From positions 1-12,554 of the forward strand of contig JBGAPT010000054.1 of the NCBI GenBank assembly GCA_044221135.1: a stretch of DNA of 12,554 bases, written 5' to 3'. Below the pieces are notes generated by a model. That model did no database searches. It was not told the DNA's origin and saw only the letters and a program-made list of their open reading frames with translations. Numbering within the stretch: position 1 is the stretch's first letter; every line of letters begins with the position of its first letter. The position numbers and the translations under genes were made by a program. This DNA comes from UBA4722 sp044221135. Lineage in GTDB: Bacteria; Pseudomonadota; Gammaproteobacteria; DSM-16500. This document shows, in pieces, positions 1 to 6,071 of the stretch.

Positions 1-1
1 C

Positions 2-199
2 AGTATGAGTCGCTCCACTCGTCTCCTTCAACAACATCAGACAAGTGCTGAAGCAGAGCTATTAACAACATTTGGTGTATTCAACCCACAAAAGGCTTTT
101 GTTGAAAAACGTCAACGGTGCGATACTCAACAAACTGAAGCAGGAAAAACATCCAAGGTTCTAGATGCGCCTTCAAATCAACCGAGAGCCAAGTTATAA
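2..199 (+). CDS. 3' end of an unidentified reading frame, possibly a transposase remnant (partial)
   Basis: The frame is open to the left edge and ends in TAA at 197-199, leaving about 65 visible residues. An ATG at 5 lies in frame, but no ribosome binding site can be seen, so the window probably cuts a longer gene. The visible part has a Gln/Thr/Ala-rich stretch, a FNPQKAF segment and a basic, polar tail ending NQPRAKL. I do not recognise a domain. The inverted repeats just downstream (250-282 and 282-362) suggest the tail of an insertion-sequence transposase, but that is inferred from context only. It could also be a chance open frame. Confidence 0.35.
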   Translation, partial: SMSRSTRLLQQHQTSAEAELLTTFGVFNPQKAFVEKRQRCDTQQTEAGKTSKVLDAPSNQPRAKL

Positions 200-249
200 G
201 GCAAATTCTATAAGATCCTAGAAAATATTAACTTATAATAATTTGAGTA

Positions 250-282
250 CGTTTTGAGACAAAGCTAATTTGTCTCAAAACG
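250..282. repeat. Perfect inverted repeat, 14-bp arms
   Basis: The arms CGTTTTGAGACAAA (250-263) and TTTGTCTCAAAACG (269-282) are perfect reverse complements around the 5-nt loop GCTAA. It lies about 50 bp after the stop at 199. It could end that transcript as a hairpin, but no T-run follows, which argues against a standard intrinsic terminator. Two facing copies of an insertion-sequence end would look the same. It shares its last base with the next palindrome. Confidence 0.6.
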
Positions 283-362
283 GCGTTATTGAAAAAAATC
301 GTAAATAGGCTCACTTTATGACGGCAGTGAAGTGAGCTATTTACAATTTTTTCAACAAAGCC
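282..362. mobile_element. 81-bp near-palindrome, MITE-like, with IS5/IS903-type ends
   Basis: The left arm reads GGCGTTATTGAAAAAAATCG and continues through TAAATAGGCTCACTT. The right arm, read inward on the other strand, is GGCTTTGTTGAAAAAATTG continuing through TAAATAGCTCACTT. The arms are about 33 nt, with a few mismatches and one bulge, around a centre of about 13 nt. The right terminus GGCTTTGTTGAA matches the start of the inverted repeats of IS903-group (IS5 family) elements as I recall them. No coding capacity is present, so a non-autonomous miniature element is the best reading. The flanks TCTCAAAAC (left) and TCTCAACTA (right) share six of nine bases, only a hint of a target duplication. 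Confidence 0.55.
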
Positions 363-373
363 TCTCAACTAAG

Positions 374-399
374 ATTCTTCTATCACCTTCGAGAAGAAT
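374..399. terminator. Hairpin between converging reading frames, possible terminator
   Basis: ATTCTTCT (374-381) and AGAAGAAT (392-399) form a perfect 8-bp stem with a 10-nt loop. On the plus strand a T-rich run (about 404-414) follows a few bases later. On the minus strand the hairpin starts 6 nt after the stop of the SH3-domain gene, but no clear T-run follows. It may end transcripts arriving from either side. The stem is AT-rich and would be weak. Confidence 0.35.
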
Positions 400-404
400 A
401 ACAT

Positions 405-974
405 TTATTTTTTATCATTTGCTTTACCAGACACACTCTTTGCAGGCTGCTGATTATTTGTATTAGCAGGTAATGTTTTCTCTGGCACAACTAACACGGG
501 TATCATCATTGGATAACTCATCCACCAATACGGATGTGCATTATGAAGCATGTCCTTCATCATCTTATCCATATCTTTTTGAACTGCTTGTTGCCGCAAT
601 TGCATCTGCTTTGTCATACTTGAGATCTGCTCAGGAGTCACGGCTGTATCACCGTACTGAATTACTTGAAAACCATGTGACCCACTCCCTGTTTGCATCA
701 CATTAAAATGCATCCCTACGCCATTTAATTCAGTGGATTTGACCCAGCCCACATTGCCATTACGCGGATCAGCAACCTTGACCCACCCACCTTCTTTTGG
801 TGTAAATATCATGATAACACCTGAATTAGAATCTAGCGTACTAATCACTTTGCCATCGGCTTTAGGCTGATCATATAAATTAAGAGATTTTGCCATTCCG
901 TTGGATGAAATACCCAGAATAAGAACAATGACTGAAAACATCACAATGCGATAAAAACTCACTATTTTCTTCAT
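405..974 (-). CDS. Exported bacterial SH3-domain protein
   Basis: This 189-residue protein has an N-terminal signal sequence: basic KK, a hydrophobic core at about 8-22 and probable cleavage near GMA-K at 28-29. A bacterial SH3 (SH3_3-like) fold follows at about 29-83, with the typical LNLYDQP, GGWVKV and GWVKSTEL signatures. Residues 110-144 are Met/Gln/Lys-rich and probably helical. Residues 135-155 are rich in aromatics and prolines (HPYWWMSYPMMIPV), and the tail is polar and lysine-rich. The start is well supported: AGGAGGG (plus-strand CCCTCCT at 981-987) lies 6 nt before the ATG. Such domains usually bind cell wall or peptides in the periplasm, but the ligand is unknown. The gene is divergent from rodZ. 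A surface-anchored or outer-membrane location is also possible. Confidence 0.8.
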   Translation of the reverse strand: MKKIVSFYRIVMFSVIVLILGISSNGMAKSLNLYDQPKADGKVISTLDSNSGVIMIFTPKEGGWVKVADPRNGNVGWVKSTELNGVGMHFNVMQTGSGSHGFQVIQYGDTAVTPEQISSMTKQMQLRQQAVQKDMDKMMKDMLHNAHPYWWMSYPMMIPVLVVPEKTLPANTNNQQPAKSVSGKANDKK

Positions 975-1103
975 TTTTCTCCCTCCTAAAATAAAAATGT
1001 TATTGATCTCTATTCACAACCCATTTTCTGATTATTTTATACTCAGTAATATACTGCGAAATTACTCTTTTTTCACTAAAATTCAAAAAATCATATCATA
1101 TAC

Positions 1104-1132
1104 TTGGCGATAGCTTAATATACGCTTATCAT
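1104..1132 (+). promoter_or_regulatory. Sigma-70-type promoter of the rodZ-like gene
   Basis: TTGGCG at 1104-1109 (4 of 6 matches to TTGACA) and TATCAT at 1127-1132 (5 of 6 to TATAAT) are separated by exactly 17 bp. Transcription would begin near 1139 and leave a leader of about 26 nt. The ribosome binding site AAGGAAG (1154-1160) stands 4 nt before the ATG. The assignment is based on motif and spacing only. Confidence 0.5.
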
Positions 1133-1164
1133 AGCTTATGGATAGGGAAGTTTAAGGAAGCAAC

Positions 1165-1905
1165 ATGGACTCAACCGTTATCATCGCTGAAGACAGCAAT
1201 AAAATAATGAATAAACCAGAACCCTTTAAAAAAACCGGCTTAGGCGAACGTTTAAAGTCAGCCAGAGAGGCCATGCAACTTACTGACAAAGAGGCTGCTG
1301 CACGTTTGCACTTGAATATCACCATCATTGCCCTGCTAGAAAATGAAAATTTTATGGATGGTCCGCCAACCACCTTTATTCGAGGTTATTTACGCGCTTA
1401 CGCAAGATTGCTCAATTTGTCCGACAATGAAATTACATTGACGCTAAAAAACCTGGAAAACTCTATACCTTCTTCTAGCAGCACGCCAGTACCTGTTGTA
1501 CCCATGAAAACCAAAACATATAACGAACGTTACCTCCATTGGCTAACTTATGTCATTGGACTAGTGCTGATTGTGCTGGTCAGTGTTTGGTGGAGTTCGC
1601 ATTCACGCTATGTTATTGCTGATGTTCCGCCCGCACCAGCGGCAATCAATACAAAAACCACACCCAGTGTGACACCCGCTGAGCCAAACTCAGCTTCAAC
1701 AATTGCTACAACCGCGACGCCAGCACAACAGTCCGCCCCTCTCTTGCAAAACGTACCGGCACCCGCGACACCAGCAACACCTGCCATACAATCACCACCG
1801 CTACCAACAGCAACCCAATCAGCCCCTACAACGACACAACCGATAAAACAATCGCCTATTTCTAACCTAAATATGGCATTACCTGAACCTGATATAGATA
1901 ATTAA
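1165..1905 (+). CDS. rodZ: RodZ-like cytoskeletal/cell-shape membrane protein, lacking the C-terminal domain
   Basis: This 246-residue protein has the RodZ layout. A cytoplasmic helix-turn-helix of the HTH_25 type spans about 25-97 (GERLKSAREAMQLT, EAAARLHL and the hallmark FIRGYLRAYARLL at 71-83). A linker follows, then one transmembrane helix (about 125-143), then a Pro/Thr/Ala-rich periplasmic tail. In other bacteria RodZ links MreB filaments to the wall-elongation machinery. E. coli RodZ is about 337 residues with a folded periplasmic DUF4115 domain. That domain is not visible here, and the chain ends in low-complexity sequence. Position upstream of hisS supports the name, since rodZ-ispG-hisS is a common gammaproteobacterial order, although ispG is missing. 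AAGGAAG supports the ATG at 1165. It has its own promoter at 1104-1132. Confidence 0.78.
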   Translation: MDSTVIIAEDSNKIMNKPEPFKKTGLGERLKSAREAMQLTDKEAAARLHLNITIIALLENENFMDGPPTTFIRGYLRAYARLLNLSDNEITLTLKNLENSIPSSSSTPVPVVPMKTKTYNERYLHWLTYVIGLVLIVLVSVWWSSHSRYVIADVPPAPAAINTKTTPSVTPAEPNSASTIATTATPAQQSAPLLQNVPAPATPATPAIQSPPLPTATQSAPTTTQPIKQSPISNLNMALPEPDIDN

Positions 1906-1937
1906 GATGAGTAATAATAACGACTAAACGCGAGGCC

Positions 1938-2119
1938 TAGAGCTCTTCTGATAAATATTTTGGATTATAGCGCTCAGATGGTTATTAGATTGGGGTTTAT
2001 TTTTTCAAAAAAAGCACAGGAATACTTGTGGTATTTCGAGCATTTTTTTGAAAAAATAAATCACAAGATAATGACCAGATGAGATGCTATAATCCAAAAT
2101 ATTTATCAGAAGAGCTCTA
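1938..2119. mobile_element. 182-bp palindromic repeat (MITE-like) ending at the hisS start
   Basis: The outer arms are 34-bp perfect reverse complements (1938-1971 and 2086-2119). They start TAGAGCTCTTCTGATAAATA and end at GGATTATAGC. After an imperfect middle of about 24 bp, an inner perfect arm (TTTATTTTTTCAAAAAAA and its complement) encloses a central loop of about 29 nt, which contains a small AATAC/GTATT stem. The unit begins and ends with TA, as expected for a miniature element of the IS630/mariner type that duplicates TA. TA is self-complementary, so this is suggestive only. No open frame is present. It replaces ispG, which lies between rodZ and hisS in many relatives. Read-through RNA would fold into one long hairpin, a likely RNase III substrate or attenuator. 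Confidence 0.75.
2085..2093 (+). promoter_or_regulatory. Extended -10 promoter for hisS inside the palindrome
   Basis: TGCTATAAT combines a perfect TATAAT (2088-2093) with the TGn extension that can replace a -35 box. No good -35 lies 17 bp upstream. The mirror copy in the left arm has CGC instead of TGC, so only the hisS-facing copy has the full motif. Transcription would begin near 2100 and leave a leader of about 25 nt carrying AGAAGAG (2108-2114), the probable hisS ribosome binding site. Confidence 0.5.
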
Positions 2120-2124
2120 TAACC

Positions 2125-3411
2125 GTGAGCAACCCAATTAACGCCATTCGTGGCATGAATGATCTTTTGCCCTCCGATACAGCCTTATGGCAATCTGTTG
2201 AAAAAACAATGCGCGACACACTGCATAGTTTTGGTTATCAAGAAATACGTTTACCTATTCTTGAAAAAACAGAGTTATTCAAGCGCTCCATCGGAGATGC
2301 AACCGATATTGTTGAAAAAGAAATGTATACTTTTTTGGATCGCAATAATGAAAGTTTGACCTTGCGTCCAGAAGGAACGGCGAGCTGTGTACGAGCGGGC
2401 ATTGAGCATGGCCTGTTTTATAACCAAATTCAACGCTTATGGTATATGGGCCCTAATTTTCGTTATGAACGCCCTCAAAAAGGCCGCTATAGACAGTTTT
2501 ATCATTGTGGTGCTGAAGTATTTGGCTTAGAGGGCCCTGATATCGATGCCGAACTTATTTTGTTATCTGCCCGTATCTTAGAAAAACTCGGCTTAACATC
2601 TCATGTCAAGTTACAATTAAATTCACTCGGCTCAAGTGTTGCACGCACAAACTACCGTGAAGTACTCGTCGATTATTTAACTTTAAACCAAAATCAACTT
2701 GACGAAGATAGCCAACGCCGTCTAGCTACCAACCCACTGCGCATCCTAGATAGCAAAAACCCAACGATGCAGGCATTAATTATGAATGCACCCAAATTAA
2801 TAGATCATCTCGATCTGGAATCTGCACAACATTTTGAAAAACTACAATCGTATCTGACAAGCGCTGGCCTGAAGTATGAAATAAATCCGTGCTTAGTACG
2901 CGGTCTAGATTATTACAGCAGGACCGTCTTTGAATGGGTCACCACTGAATTAGGCGCACAAGGAACCGTTTGTGCTGGTGGACGTTACGATGGATTAGTT
3001 GAACAACTCGGTGGTAAAACCACGCCCGCACTGGGTTTTGCATTTGGACTTGAGCGCATCATACTTATGGTACAACAGCTTGCACAAACGCCAACAATAA
3101 ATGAACCCATGATTTACTTCATAACAGATGGTGAATCAGCACTGACGTCAGCATTCCAGTTAGCAAATAAAATGCGTGATGCAATGCCCACCTTACATTT
3201 AATATTGCATTGCGGGGGTGGAAGCTTAAAAAATCAATTTAAAAAAGCAGATAAGAGCGGTGCACAAATCGCTTTGATTTTAGGTGAACAAGAATTAAGA
3301 GAACAAGCAATCACCATTAAGATGTTAAGAGAAAACGTACCGCAAATGTTTATTCTACAAGATGATTTAATCCAACAATTACAAAAATTATTGGCGAAAA
3401 AGGACGATTAA
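2125..3411 (+). CDS. hisS: Histidyl-tRNA synthetase (class II)
   Basis: The enzyme charges tRNA-His with histidine in the cytoplasm, using ATP. The 428-residue length fits the family (E. coli 424). The N-terminus carries AIRGMNDLLP. Class II motif 2 is at about 109-129 (GPNFRYERP, GRYRQF), after LRPEGTA at 80-86. The two histidine-specific motifs are LVRGLDYYSRTVFE (257-270) and AGGRYDGL (284-291). Motif 3 is GFAFGLERI (304-312). A C-terminal anticodon-binding domain follows from about 325. No key residue appears to be missing. The start is GTG at 2125, because the conserved N-terminus begins there. Only a modest AGAAGAG lies upstream, inside the right arm of the palindrome, so expression probably depends on that element. 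The usual neighbour yfgM is displaced by an inserted ankyrin gene. Confidence 0.97.
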   Translation: MSNPINAIRGMNDLLPSDTALWQSVEKTMRDTLHSFGYQEIRLPILEKTELFKRSIGDATDIVEKEMYTFLDRNNESLTLRPEGTASCVRAGIEHGLFYNQIQRLWYMGPNFRYERPQKGRYRQFYHCGAEVFGLEGPDIDAELILLSARILEKLGLTSHVKLQLNSLGSSVARTNYREVLVDYLTLNQNQLDEDSQRRLATNPLRILDSKNPTMQALIMNAPKLIDHLDLESAQHFEKLQSYLTSAGLKYEINPCLVRGLDYYSRTVFEWVTTELGAQGTVCAGGRYDGLVEQLGGKTTPALGFAFGLERIILMVQQLAQTPTINEPMIYFITDGESALTSAFQLANKMRDAMPTLHLILHCGGGSLKNQFKKADKSGAQIALILGEQELREQAITIKMLRENVPQMFILQDDLIQQLQKLLAKKDD

Positions 3412-3465
3412 TTATACCTGACTTATCACCTTACTCAATGAAAGTGTTCATTAAACTGTGTCATT

Positions 3466-3482
3466 GCTCCTTAGGCAGGAGC
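3466..3482 (+). terminator. Short hairpin after hisS, weak terminator candidate
   Basis: GCTCCT (3466-3471) and AGGAGC (3477-3482) form a 6-bp, G/C-containing stem with the 5-nt loop TAGGC, about 55 nt after the hisS stop. The following bases, TGTCATTCTATATT, are T-rich but not a true T-run. It may end the hisS transcript before the ankyrin gene. Confidence 0.3.
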
Positions 3483-3507
3483 TGTCATTCTATATTACCT
3501 ACTATAT

Positions 3508-3541
3508 CTTAAAGGTTTTCTTAAGAATTAAGTTGTATAAT
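3508..3541 (+). promoter_or_regulatory. Promoter of the ankyrin gene: perfect -10 with tandem CTTAA boxes
   Basis: TATAAT at 3536-3541 is a perfect -10 box, but no convincing -35 hexamer lies 16-18 bp upstream. Instead CTTAA occurs at 3508-3512 and 3520-3524, with a T-rich spacer (AGGTTTT), followed by ATTAA at 3527-3531. Tandem CTTAA boxes with a TT-containing spacer are the published type of PmrA site in Legionella and Coxiella (CTTAA-N2-TT-N2-CTTAA), which controls secreted-effector genes. Here the spacer is 7 rather than 6 nt, so the match is imperfect. The -10 is the firmer part. Confidence 0.4.
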
Positions 3542-3599
3542 CGGCAGCTTCCTATTGATACTCGAACCACGTCCTAAAAATGCTTAAAGAAAAGAAAAT

Positions 3600-5099
3600 A
3601 TGCTAAGAAGCTCTACTCAAAAAACCGTCTTACTCAGCCCAGCTTTTACTGCTGTTAACATACCTGCAGTAGAAGCTCAACAATCAACAAAATCAATCCA
3701 AACAATATTAGAAACTGGTGTTCACCCAGACACCTATTGTGCGAGCCTCACAAAAATGACTGCCCTATATTATGCAGCATGGCACGGCAATGCAGAAAGT
3801 GTAAATTTACTATTAGAACATAAAGCTGATCCGAATCTAGTCAATCTCGACGGAAACAATATGACTGCCTTACATGTTGCAGCACAACAAGGATCCGCAA
3901 TAATCGTGAGTGCATTATTAAAAGCAGGTGCTAATCCAGGCATAGTGACCCAGGATAATACTACGGCTATAGAATTGGCCGTAATGAATTACCAATGGGA
4001 TTGTGTGAAAGCATTTGCTGAATCAGGGATATCAGATTCAAATGGTGCATATAGGTATGATTATGCATTATTTATAGCAGTAGAGACCAGGCAATTTGAT
4101 ATAGCCATAGCATTAATACCTCTTTGTTATAAGTGTCCTACTTTATATTATGTTCGCGATATTAATAGCCCATTTTATCAATTTAATGTCTTACATTTTG
4201 CGGCTTATTATAATAATTCAGAATTTATTAAATCATTTTTTTTAAATAAAAAAATTAACATACCCCAACACACCCGCACCGCTTTTAATAAAACAGCGGT
4301 ACAAATTGCCGCAGAAAAAAAACACTGGGCATGTGTAATAGAATTTATTGAAGGCGATAAAACCAAAGAATCTTTTGATATCGTATTACGTTTAGCAGTA
4401 AACAATAATGAAGTTAAAATTGTAGATAAATTATTAAAAACTATAAACCCTGATAATCCAATCACTGCAACAGAATACATTGCAAAACAACCGAAAACCC
4501 AACCTAATGAAGAAAAAAAAGAAGAAGCAAATCTGCTCGCTGGGAGCTTATTTCATAATCTTGATCGTCTTGATAATAATACGAAAATTTCCTTTCAGAG
4601 ATTAGAACATATCATGCAAAGCCAAGACACACCAACAGAAACTAAGGCTATCATAGTTACGCATTTTAACGACATTCTCGCAAAAGCTAACAGGGAAGAT
4701 ACATCACAAATATTAATAAACATTTTTAATTCTAAACAATCGCTGCAATTTAAACTAACTAAATTAAAAAAACATTCGCCATCTACTATTTCAGTTTTAA
4801 AAGCTCTAGAAACCTTATTTGTTAATATTGGAAATCTATCTATTCTTGCACAAATAACACTTATAATTGGAGTACTATTCTCCACTTCCGCAGTGGCTAT
4901 GCATATGCTTATAGCTCTTACTCTAGTTTCTTTAATACAAATAATTAGCAAACGCTGCGCTAACTATATGGGAAACCTTGCGAATGAATATTGTTTCTTT
5001 AATAGGAAAGAACCTCAACGCGCATATAATAAAAACGAAGCCAATTTAACACATCCACTTAATAATATATTTACAGTCACTACGCCCGTAAACAGTTAA
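3600..5099 (+). CDS. Ankyrin-repeat protein with C-terminal membrane segments; candidate secreted effector
   Basis: This 499-residue protein has about six or seven ankyrin repeats in its N-terminal 290 residues. The clearest are at 52-83 (MTALYYAAWHGNAESVNLLL, then ADPNLVN) and 86-118 (MTALHVAAQQGS, ALLKAGANPG). More degenerate copies start near 120, 154, 195 (NVLHFAAYYNNSEFIKSF), 230 and 259. A charged linker (EEKKEE, about 304-309) and a helical region follow. Two hydrophobic segments lie at about 413-434 and 437-452, then a polar tail. There is no N-terminal signal peptide. Ankyrin proteins in Legionellales are often type IVB (Dot/Icm) effectors acting on host proteins, but no secretion signal can be proven here. 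The ribosome binding site is weak (AAAGAAAAG). The gene is more AT-rich by eye than bamB or der, and it separates hisS from yfgM, so it was probably inserted. Confidence 0.85.
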   Translation: MLRSSTQKTVLLSPAFTAVNIPAVEAQQSTKSIQTILETGVHPDTYCASLTKMTALYYAAWHGNAESVNLLLEHKADPNLVNLDGNNMTALHVAAQQGSAIIVSALLKAGANPGIVTQDNTTAIELAVMNYQWDCVKAFAESGISDSNGAYRYDYALFIAVETRQFDIAIALIPLCYKCPTLYYVRDINSPFYQFNVLHFAAYYNNSEFIKSFFLNKKINIPQHTRTAFNKTAVQIAAEKKHWACVIEFIEGDKTKESFDIVLRLAVNNNEVKIVDKLLKTINPDNPITATEYIAKQPKTQPNEEKKEEANLLAGSLFHNLDRLDNNTKISFQRLEHIMQSQDTPTETKAIIVTHFNDILAKANREDTSQILINIFNSKQSLQFKLTKLKKHSPSTISVLKALETLFVNIGNLSILAQITLIIGVLFSTSAVAMHMLIALTLVSLIQIISKRCANYMGNLANEYCFFNRKEPQRAYNKNEANLTHPLNNIFTVTTPVNS

Positions 5100-5290
5100 T
5101 GCTTTTTCCTCATACGCATAAACCATTTTTTCAACGTTGGCCAAAAAGCAATGATCAACACGGTAAGAGTAAATAACAAAACAGCAATCACCATTTTGAT
5201 AATCTCAAAATTAAGTGCATCACGCGCAATAAAACAGCTGGTAATCAAGCCCGCTACGACCAAGAACGCTCCCGCAATCCATCCTGGCAT
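5096..5290 (-). CDS. Small two-helix membrane protein, 64 residues, function unknown
   Basis: The start is placed at the ATG at 5290 because AGGAGA precedes it at correct spacing. An upstream in-frame ATG at 5323 has no such site. The protein begins MPGWIAGAFLVVAGL and has two hydrophobic helices (about 4-21 and 31-50) joined by a short ARDALNFE segment. It ends in a strongly basic cytoplasmic tail (LKKWFMRMRKKH). I do not recognise the family. Its TAA overlaps the ankyrin gene's TAA within one TTAA, so the two genes converge with no space for a terminator. It is transcribed away from yfgM, whose start lies 120 bp further right. Confidence 0.7.
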   Translation of the reverse strand: MPGWIAGAFLVVAGLITSCFIARDALNFEIIKMVIAVLLFTLTVLIIAFWPTLKKWFMRMRKKH

Positions 5291-5410
5291 ACTATTTCTC
5301 CTATCTTTTTTACATATTACCATACATCCTTAAAAGTACGTGCGTTTTCCCAAAGAATATGCCAAAATCTACACCCCAAAAACCTCCCTTTCTGGTAACA
5401 GGAGCCTGAC

Positions 5411-6058
5411 TTGACAGAGTATTTAACTGAACAAGAGCAAATTCAACAGCTAAAGACATGGCTAAAGCAATATGGCCCAACGGTTGTGCTGGGTATTGTG
5501 CTTGCGTTAATCATGACAGCTGGTTGGCGCTACTGGCAAAATTACCATAATAAAGTTTTGATGCATGCTTCCAATGTCTACGATGAAATGCTGGCTCTGC
5601 GCGCCCAAAATAACGAGAATGGCTCTATCGTCCAGGCAAAAAAATTACTCGCCCATTACCGCAGAACACCCTATGCTGACATGGCTTCTTTATTGCTCGC
5701 ACGCGATGCCGTACTAAAAAAAGACTACCCTGAAGCAATCAAGCAGTTAGACACGGTGATGGACCGCAGTAAAAACGCATCATTACGAGAAATTGCACGT
5801 ATTCGCATAGCTCGCATTTTGCTCACCGAGCAAAAAGCCGATGAAGCACTCGCTTTATTAAAAAAGACAAATGATAAAAACTATATTGGCTTAATCGATG
5901 AAGTACGTGGCGATGCATATCTAATCAAACAAGATCCCAATGCTGCCCGCAAAGCTTATCAGCTTGCCCTGCAAGAATTACCTAACGCTGAAGTCACTCG
6001 ACCCATTTTAGAAATGAAATATGCCAACCTGACCACAGCAACTAACATGGCCACCTAG
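5411..6058 (+). CDS. yfgM: YfgM-like tetratricopeptide protein, SecYEG-associated chaperone
   Basis: This 215-residue protein has a short cytoplasmic N-terminus (TEQEQIQQLKTWLKQYG), one transmembrane helix (about 22-39) and a periplasmic part of TPR-like helical pairs. These include YADMASLLLARDAVLKKDYPEAI, REIARIRIARILLTEQKADEAL and a final repeat at about 165-190 (GDAYLIKQDPNAARKAYQLAL). In E. coli YfgM binds the SecYEG/PpiD complex and helps secreted proteins fold. The start is TTG at 5411, supported by AGGAG at 5400-5404 with 6-nt spacing and by the conserved N-terminal layout. It opens a tight operon: bamB begins 13 nt after its stop, and bamB overlaps der by one base. The gene order yfgM-bamB-der is conserved in gammaproteobacteria. 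Confidence 0.88.
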   Translation: MTEYLTEQEQIQQLKTWLKQYGPTVVLGIVLALIMTAGWRYWQNYHNKVLMHASNVYDEMLALRAQNNENGSIVQAKKLLAHYRRTPYADMASLLLARDAVLKKDYPEAIKQLDTVMDRSKNASLREIARIRIARILLTEQKADEALALLKKTNDKNYIGLIDEVRGDAYLIKQDPNAARKAYQLALQELPNAEVTRPILEMKYANLTTATNMAT

Positions 6059-6071
6059 AGACTGTTTATTT

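Noticed and set aside
473..706. 77-codon plus-strand frame opposite the SH3-domain gene.
   Set aside because: It is antisense to a gene with signal peptide, domain and strong ribosome site, and its own product has no recognisable feature.
1906..2124. Histidine leader peptide or T-box type control upstream of hisS.
   Set aside because: No short frame rich in His codons is present, and T-box leaders are not expected in gammaproteobacteria; the interval is explained by the palindrome.
3560..3580. On the minus strand, GGTTCGAGTATC resembles a tRNA T-loop.
   Set aside because: The flanking bases do not form the T stem, and no acceptor or anticodon arm can be built around it.
4208..4951. Two minus-strand frames (90 and 118 codons) opposite the ankyrin gene.
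   Set aside because: Both lie antisense to the clear ankyrin-protein frame and lack ribosome binding sites or recognisable domains.
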